From NCBI GenBank assembly GCA_017626555.1, contig JAGAIM010000120.1, positions 1 to 51,536 of the forward strand: a DNA stretch of 51,536 nt. The letters run 5' to 3'. Each line of letters starts with the position of its first letter. Position 1 is the stretch's first letter. Origin of the DNA: Bacteroidales bacterium. Its GTDB lineage: Bacteria; Bacteroidota; Bacteroidia; Bacteroidales; UBA932. The translations under genes were made by a program, and so were the position numbers. The notes beneath the pieces are model-generated. The model worked only from the letters and a program-made list of their open reading frames with translations, made no database searches and was not told the origin of the DNA. Positions 46,950-51,536 of the stretch are shown here, piece by piece.

Positions 46950-47999
46950 ATGAAGAAGATATTCAGAACGATACTGATTATGGCCGTGGCAATATTGCCG
47001 TTTGCGGCTTCGGCTCAGACAAATGCCGATCCTGAGGGATATGTCACTTATTCTCTTCCGATGACGACCATAAGTCTTGAGGTTGAGGCTGTTCAGGAGA
47101 CATTCTATGCCGGCCCTTACGCCAGGTATGCCGAAAAGTATCTCGGTATAAAGCCTCGTATGAAGGATGAAACGACAGTCCAGTTGACCGGATTGAAGAT
47201 GACTCCTCTCGTAGAGGCTGATCAGAGCAGACGCTATTCTCTCTATGTCAAGAAGGGAACTCTCAATCCTTCCGTTTTCAGCCTTGGTTCTGCAGGACTT
47301 GTGACTTTTGCTGATGCAAATTTCGGTACAGAGGCTGTATGGCGTTTCCCTGTGCGGACAGAAGGGGATTTTGCAGGCAAGGGCGTTTCATCCAACCTTA
47401 CGTCCGAAGCCACTACGTTATATAGGAACGAAAAGAAAGAGTCGGCTTACAACCGCGTCTCCGTCCAGCAGAATATGGTTGTGGAAAAGACTCTGGAGCA
47501 GAAGGCTGCAGAGACAGCATCTACAATTCTGGATCTGCGCAGGCAGCGCCTTCAGATCGTGACCGGAGATACGGACGCGACCTACAGCGGAGAGGCTATG
47601 GGAGCCGCTATTGAAGAATTGGCGCGTCTTGAGCAGGAGTATATGACTCTTTTCGTGGGATACTCGGAGTTTCAGACCCAGCAGATGAAGTTTGAGGTCA
47701 TTCCGGAGGCCGGACGCGAGAACCAGATGTATATAGCATTCAGAATTTCTGACAAGAGCGGTCTTGTGCCTGCCGATGATATGAGCGGAAAGCCGGTTGT
47801 TATGGAAATAATACCTCAGAAATTCGAGCAGACAGCGGTGAAGCCTGTCAAGGCTGAGGTAGTCCATTACAGGATACCTGCAATCTGTACCGTGAGACTC
47901 AAGGATGGTGCGGATCTTCTTCTGCAGAGCAGGGTGCCGGTGTATCAACTCGGTCAGGACGGGTCGATTCCTGTCACGGTTGCTGTCATTTATAAGTAA
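46950..47999 (+). CDS. DUF4831 family secreted protein, function unknown
   Basis: A 349-residue protein with a signal peptide (ending FAASAQ). The opening YVTYSLPMTTISLEVEAVQETFYAGPYARYAEKYLG is the DUF4831 signature found across Bacteroidales. A helical region (about 180-235, EQKAAETASTILDLRRQRLQIVTGD) is flanked by beta-rich parts. It is probably periplasmic or attached to the envelope. It starts 17 nt after the LpxL-like gene and ends 22 nt before pepD. No function is known. Confidence 0.85.
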   Translation: MKKIFRTILIMAVAILPFAASAQTNADPEGYVTYSLPMTTISLEVEAVQETFYAGPYARYAEKYLGIKPRMKDETTVQLTGLKMTPLVEADQSRRYSLYVKKGTLNPSVFSLGSAGLVTFADANFGTEAVWRFPVRTEGDFAGKGVSSNLTSEATTLYRNEKKESAYNRVSVQQNMVVEKTLEQKAAETASTILDLRRQRLQIVTGDTDATYSGEAMGAAIEELARLEQEYMTLFVGYSEFQTQQMKFEVIPEAGRENQMYIAFRISDKSGLVPADDMSGKPVVMEIIPQKFEQTAVKPVKAEVVHYRIPAICTVRLKDGADLLLQSRVPVYQLGQDGSIPVTVAVIYK

Positions 48000-48021
48000 A
48001 CACATTAAAACATTGATATTT

Positions 48022-49506
48022 ATGAGTATTCAGAATCTTGATCCACAGATTGTGTGGAAGAATTTTTATGCGTTGACTCAGATTCCTCGTCCGTCAAAGC
48101 ACGAGGAGCAGGCTGTCGAGTATATGTATAACTGGGGTAAGGCTCACGGTCTTGAGACAATCAAAGATGAGATCGGAAACATCGTAATCCGCAAGCCGGC
48201 GACTCTGGGATGTGAGAATATGAAGGGAGTGATTCTTCAGGGACATATTGATATGGTGCCTCAGAAGAACAATGATACCGTTCACGATTTCGAAAAAGAC
48301 CCTATCCAGACTTGGATCGATGGTGAATGGGTGAAGGCGAAGGGTACTACTCTCGGAGCGGATAACGGTCTCGGAGTGGCGATGGGAATGGCTGTTCTCG
48401 AGTCCGATGACCTTAAGCACGGACCTGTGGAACTTCTCATCACCGTTGATGAGGAGACTGGAATGACCGGAGCCAATGCTCTCAAACCGGGCCTTCTTCA
48501 GGGTGACATCCTCATCAACCTTGATTCAGAGACCGAGGGTGAACTCTATGTAGGCTGCGCCGGTGGTCTTGATGCCTCTGCATCAGCAACATACGTACCT
48601 GCGGACTATGATAAGGACTGGCTCTGCTACTCCCTTGCCGTAAAGGGCTTCAAGGGCGGACATTCAGGTATGGACATAATCCTCTGCCGCGGTAATGCCA
48701 ACAAGATTGCAGCACGTATCCTCCTTGCTCTGATGACAAGGGCTGATGTGAAACTTCTCGATCTCGAAGGCGGTACACTCCGTAACGCGATCCCTCGTGA
48801 GGCGTTCGCTACAGTATATGTTCCTGCTGACAAGCTTGCAGAGGCTGAGAAGGTGTTTGCAGAGGTCTCTGCAGCAATCAAGGCCGAGTATGCCGGCACA
48901 GATCCTGATTCGGAGTTCATCTTCAAGCCTTACGAGTGCGCAGAAGGCGAGTGCTGCTGCGGCGGTGATGAGTGCAAGTATGTTCCAGAGGCTGATGCTC
49001 TCCGTTTCGTACGCGCCATCATAGCCTGTCCTGACGGAGTGGAGCGTATGAGCAGCGAGATGCCGGGCCTTGTCGAGACTTCCAACAATCTCGCTATGGT
49101 AAAGATCGAAGGCGGAGAGTTCTCGGTTAAGACGCTTATGAGAAGTTCTGTAGATACAGCAAAGGAGGCTCTTGCACAGAAGTTTGAGGCTGTATTCGCT
49201 CTTGCCGGCATCGGGACATCGTTCGCAGGCGGATATTCAGGATGGGCACCGAATCCGGATTCTGCTATTCTCGCTACAATGAAGAAGGTTTACAACGACC
49301 TTTATGGAAAGGAACCTGCCGTGATGGCTATCCACGCCGGTCTCGAGTGCGGTATCCTCAGCGGAGCATATCCTCACTGGGATATGGTATCCTGCGGCCC
49401 TACACTTATGAGCCCTCATTCTCCTGACGAGCGTGCGAACATCCCTTCAGTTGCAAAGTGCTGGGAGTTCCTCAAAGCCGTCCTCGAGAATATTCCTGTG
49501 AAATAG
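48022..49506 (+). CDS. pepD: Aminoacyl-histidine dipeptidase (beta-Ala-His dipeptidase, M20 family)
   Basis: A 494-residue dinuclear zinc peptidase. The metal and catalytic motifs are LQGHIDMVPQKN, TTLGADNGLGVAMGMAVLES, VDEETGMTGA and NLDSETEGELYVGCAGG; the dimerisation (lid) domain follows GFKGGHSGMD, and HAGLECGILS gives a further ligand. It cleaves unblocked dipeptides such as carnosine in the cytosol. A Cys-rich insert, CAEGECCCGGDEC (about 306-318), is unusual for PepD. The start is ATG 48,022; a frame from 47,905 overlaps the upstream gene and is rejected. A dipeptidase beside POT transporters could complete peptide use. Confidence 0.93.
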   Translation: MSIQNLDPQIVWKNFYALTQIPRPSKHEEQAVEYMYNWGKAHGLETIKDEIGNIVIRKPATLGCENMKGVILQGHIDMVPQKNNDTVHDFEKDPIQTWIDGEWVKAKGTTLGADNGLGVAMGMAVLESDDLKHGPVELLITVDEETGMTGANALKPGLLQGDILINLDSETEGELYVGCAGGLDASASATYVPADYDKDWLCYSLAVKGFKGGHSGMDIILCRGNANKIAARILLALMTRADVKLLDLEGGTLRNAIPREAFATVYVPADKLAEAEKVFAEVSAAIKAEYAGTDPDSEFIFKPYECAEGECCCGGDECKYVPEADALRFVRAIIACPDGVERMSSEMPGLVETSNNLAMVKIEGGEFSVKTLMRSSVDTAKEALAQKFEAVFALAGIGTSFAGGYSGWAPNPDSAILATMKKVYNDLYGKEPAVMAIHAGLECGILSGAYPHWDMVSCGPTLMSPHSPDERANIPSVAKCWEFLKAVLENIPVK

Positions 49507-49518
49507 TAACTGTCATCG

Positions 49519-50676
49519 ATGAATTTCAAAAGACTTCTGTTGTGCTTGGCTGTGCTTCTGTTGCATCAGGCTTCATATGCACAGCAGAAGTCTTCTGTCG
49601 TACATCGGGCCGGGGTCTCGGTACGTCCTGCCTGGAATCAGCAGCTCTGGGATTTCTACAGAGGCGACAATCCGAGCGGTCAGCCGGTCCGGACGAATTC
49701 CTCAGTCCATCTGCAATATTCCTTTATGTTTCCGGAGGGAACCATCCTCGGAGATATGTATCCTTCCGCTTATCAGGGAATAGGCCTCGCGCCATATTCC
49801 TTTTTCAATTATGAATCAATCGGATTCCCCGTTGCTTTATATGTATTTCAGGGTGGAAGTCTTCTGCGTTTCGGCAATCGCCTGTCTCTTGATTATGAAT
49901 GGAACTTCGGAGCATCATTCGGTTGGAAGACCAATTCTGTAACCGGAACCTCGGTAAATGCATTCATAGATGCGGGGCTTATGCTGACCTGGCGCCCTGT
50001 CCGTCAGTGGTCGTTTTCTGCCGGAGCCGACGTGTTCCATTTTTCCAATGGTTCTGTCAAGCAGCCTAATGCCGGCTTGAACTGTCTTGGAACAAGAATC
50101 AGTGCGACAAGGGTGTTCGGCGCAGACCGCATACCGGAAAACAGACGTCCTTTCCTCCGGAATTGGGAACAAAGGAGTTTCGTCGGGAATCTGGATCTGG
50201 ACGTGGTTCTTTTCGGAGCACCGAAGCAGGTGTGTATGGGTGATGGAAACAATACATATGTCTTTCAGGGAACCTATGCGGTAGCCGGCTTCAGCTTGAA
50301 TCCAATGTACCAGGCAAGCCGTTTAGTCAGATTGGGAGTGTCGTATGATTTTCAATATGACGGGGCCGCAAATCTGTGGGATTACATTTATCGTGTGGAG
50401 GATGGTGTCGCATATGCTTCGGATCCTCCGCGCGGCACGCAGGTTTCTGCCGGTCTTTCTCTCCGGACAGAATTCGTTATGCCGGTATTTTCTATCAATA
50501 TAGGAGCCGGATATAAGGTTATGACCGGGAGCGAAGATCAGAAAGGGGCATATATGCTTATTGCTCTGAAGACCTGGCTGACAGATAATCTTTTTCTGCA
50601 TACTGGCTATATGTTCCGCGGACTTTACAGCCCTGAGCATCTTATGCTTGGATTGGGATGGAGTTTCGGAAGATGA
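49519..50676 (+). CDS. PagL-like outer-membrane beta-barrel (acyloxyacyl/lipid A 3-O-deacylase family)
   Basis: A 385-residue protein with a signal peptide (ending ASYAQQ) and alternating hydrophobic beta strands. ADVFHFSNGSVKQPNAGLN (about 172-190) matches the PagL active-site segment with its His-x-Ser pair. The C-terminal strand ends HLMLGLGWSFGR as in outer-membrane barrels. PagL removes the 3-O acyl chain of lipid A. It is longer than classical PagL (about 170 residues), so it may have extra strands or a different lipid substrate. It lies 12 nt after pepD and closes the run headed by the LpxL-like gene. Confidence 0.78.
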   Translation: MNFKRLLLCLAVLLLHQASYAQQKSSVVHRAGVSVRPAWNQQLWDFYRGDNPSGQPVRTNSSVHLQYSFMFPEGTILGDMYPSAYQGIGLAPYSFFNYESIGFPVALYVFQGGSLLRFGNRLSLDYEWNFGASFGWKTNSVTGTSVNAFIDAGLMLTWRPVRQWSFSAGADVFHFSNGSVKQPNAGLNCLGTRISATRVFGADRIPENRRPFLRNWEQRSFVGNLDLDVVLFGAPKQVCMGDGNNTYVFQGTYAVAGFSLNPMYQASRLVRLGVSYDFQYDGAANLWDYIYRVEDGVAYASDPPRGTQVSAGLSLRTEFVMPVFSINIGAGYKVMTGSEDQKGAYMLIALKTWLTDNLFLHTGYMFRGLYSPEHLMLGLGWSFGR

Positions 50677-50688
50677 TTGGCCAAATAG

Positions 50689-50719
50689 TTTGATTATTAA
50701 ATAATTATTCCTATATTTG
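50689..50719 (+). promoter_or_regulatory. Promoter of the rpsF-rpsR-rplI operon
   Basis: TTTG (50,689-50,692), exactly 19 bases, then TATATTTG (50,712-50,719): a full match to the Bacteroidota consensus. Transcription should start near 50,725, giving a leader of about 65 nt. Confidence 0.82.
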
Positions 50720-50721
50720 CA

Positions 50722-50756
50722 GCCCATTTTGGTGGATTGAGTCCTCTGAAATGGGC
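50722..50756 (+). promoter_or_regulatory. Candidate structured leader of rpsF (possible S6:S18 binding element)
   Basis: GCCCATTT (50,722-50,729) pairs perfectly with AAATGGGC (50,749-50,756), enclosing 19 nt with a small GGA/TCC helix. It lies just upstream of rpsF, whose product with S18 is known in other bacteria to bind a motif in its own mRNA. The first bases may precede the transcription start, which would weaken the fold; I cannot confirm the S6:S18 consensus. Confidence 0.4.
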
Positions 50757-50790
50757 GCAAATTATTATTAAACAATTAATTACAAACAAA

Positions 50791-51132
50791 ATGATCAAAC
50801 AGTACGAAACCGTTTTCATTGCAACTCCCGTTTTGTCTGAGGCTCAGATGAAGGAAGCGGTAAAGAAGTACACTGACTACATCGTTTCAAAGGGCGGTGA
50901 GATCGTGTATGAAGAGGACTGGGGTCTGCGTCAACTCGCTTACCCAATCCAGAAGAAGACAACAGGATTCTATTATCTCATCGAGTTCAAGGCTGACACT
51001 CAGGTGATCGCAAGACTCGAGACTCAGTATCGTCGCGACGAGAGGATTATGCGTTTCCTCACTTTCGCAATGGACAAGCACGCAGTTGCTTACGCTGAGA
51101 AGAGAAGGGCTAACAAACAGGCTAACAAATAA
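50791..51132 (+). CDS. rpsF: 30S ribosomal protein S6 (bS6)
   Basis: A 113-residue protein starting [24 protein letters not shown], with the S6 core [30 protein letters not shown] and [16 protein letters not shown]. It pairs with S18 on the 30S platform. ATG 50,791 is chosen; an upstream in-frame start at 50,737 lies within the leader hairpin. No Shine-Dalgarno precedes it (AATTACAAACAAA), as usual for this phylum. Confidence 0.97.
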   Translation: MIKQYETVFIATPVLSEAQMKEAVKKYTDYIVSKGGEIVYEEDWGLRQLAYPIQKKTTGFYYLIEFKADTQVIARLETQYRRDERIMRFLTFAMDKHAVAYAEKRRANKQANK

Positions 51133-51134
51133 TC

Positions 51135-51140
51135 AGGAGG
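51135..51140 (+). promoter_or_regulatory. Strong Shine-Dalgarno of rpsR
   Basis: AGGAGG, 9 nt before the rpsR ATG. Most genes in the window, including rpsF, lack such a sequence. Confidence 0.8.
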
Positions 51141-51149
51141 ACTAGAATT

Positions 51150-51416
51150 ATGGCACAGAACAATGAAATCCGTTATCTCAACCCTCCTACAGTAGAGGTT
51201 AGAAAGAAGAAATACTGCCGTTTCAAGAAGGCAGGTATCAAGTATGTTGATTACAAGGACGCTGAGTTCCTCAAGAGATTCCTTAACGAGCAGGGTAAGA
51301 TCCTTCCTCGTCGTCTCACCGGTACTTCACTCAAGTTCCAGAGAAAGGTGGCTCAGGCTGTGAAGAGAGCAAGACATCTTGCACTTCTTCCATACGTAAC
51401 AGACCTTTTGAAATAA
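51150..51416 (+). CDS. rpsR: 30S ribosomal protein S18 (bS18)
   Basis: An 88-residue protein with the S18 core [37 protein letters not shown] and [24 protein letters not shown]. It binds S6 on the 30S platform next to the 3' end of 16S rRNA. In Bacteroidota, S6, S18 and S21 together hide the anti-Shine-Dalgarno. It lies 17 nt after rpsF. Confidence 0.97.
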   Translation: MAQNNEIRYLNPPTVEVRKKKYCRFKKAGIKYVDYKDAEFLKRFLNEQGKILPRRLTGTSLKFQRKVAQAVKRARHLALLPYVTDLLK

Positions 51417-51417
51417 T

Positions 51418-51424
51418 AAGGAGG
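51418..51424 (+). promoter_or_regulatory. Strong Shine-Dalgarno of rplI
   Basis: AAGGAGG, 8 nt before the rplI ATG and just after the rpsR stop. Confidence 0.8.
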
Positions 51425-51432
51425 ACAGCAAT

Positions 51433-51536
51433 ATGGAGATTATTCTTAAGAAAGATGTGGCTAACCTTGGCCACGCAGACGATATCGTCAATGTAAAGAC
51501 AGGATACGCTGTCAACTACCTTATCCCACAGGGCTA
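51433..51536 (+). CDS. rplI: 50S ribosomal protein L9 (bL9), N-terminal part
   Basis: About 34 residues before the window ends: [20 protein letters not shown], then [14 protein letters not shown], the rRNA-binding N-terminal domain of L9. The order rpsF-rpsR-rplI is conserved in many bacteria. The 3' part lies outside the window. Confidence 0.95.
   Translation, partial: MEIILKKDVANLGHADDIVNVKTGYAVNYLIPQG

Overview
The window is chromosomal DNA of a Bacteroidota bacterium, almost certainly of the order Bacteroidales. The evidence is two SusC/SusD pairs, an ECF sigma/FecR pair, a BACON-type lipoprotein, a DUF4831 protein, Rpn-family and TldD/PmbA genes typical of the group, Bacteroidota-type promoters (TTTG-N19-TAnnTTTG) in front of several genes, and a general lack of Shine-Dalgarno sequences. 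I cannot name genus or species. Coding is dense, and no gap without a gene exceeds about 230 bases.

Region 1 (1-11,022, + strand): the tail of a SusD gene from an upstream locus, then a complete utilization locus: ECF sigma factor, FecR-type anti-sigma, SusC with an STN signalling domain, SusD, a secreted PPP-type phosphatase and a large GH2 beta-galactosidase, closed by a strong terminator.

Region 2 (11,041-13,690, - strand): housekeeping genes grpE, dnaJ and rplS, with a tRNA-Arg(ACG) 12 nt behind rplS that shares its terminator. rplS has a textbook promoter and a structured leader.

Region 3 (13,714-33,336): an ACS-family (hexuronate-like) transporter diverges from a LacI-type regulator, with a LacI-like operator between them. 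Then comes the most interesting unit: promoter, glpT, a metallophosphoesterase lipoprotein, SusC, SusD, a 1,150-residue BACON/beta-sandwich lipoprotein and a terminator. After an opposing Rpn gene there is a second unit: a secreted MBL-fold hydrolase and a secreted metallophosphoesterase-glycerophosphodiesterase fusion. No glycoside hydrolase is present here; the enzymes are all hydrolases of the phosphoesterase or MBL kind, and the inner-membrane carrier is for glycerol-3-phosphate. I read it as a SusCD locus for a glycerophosphate-containing substrate. The Rpn gene carries a likely gene-within-gene antitoxin.

Region 4 (33,337-45,813, - strand): ABC-F ATPase, trkA, a GT2 glycosyltransferase, slyD, pmbA, tldD, a zeta-like kinase, a TIGR02757 protein and two tandem POT-family transporters.

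Region 5 (45,888-51,536): divergent promoters carrying two related palindromes, then LpxL-like acyltransferase, DUF4831 protein, pepD and a PagL-like outer-membrane protein (+ strand), followed by rpsF-rpsR-rplI (cut off by the window end). rpsR and rplI have strong Shine-Dalgarno sequences, unusual in this background.
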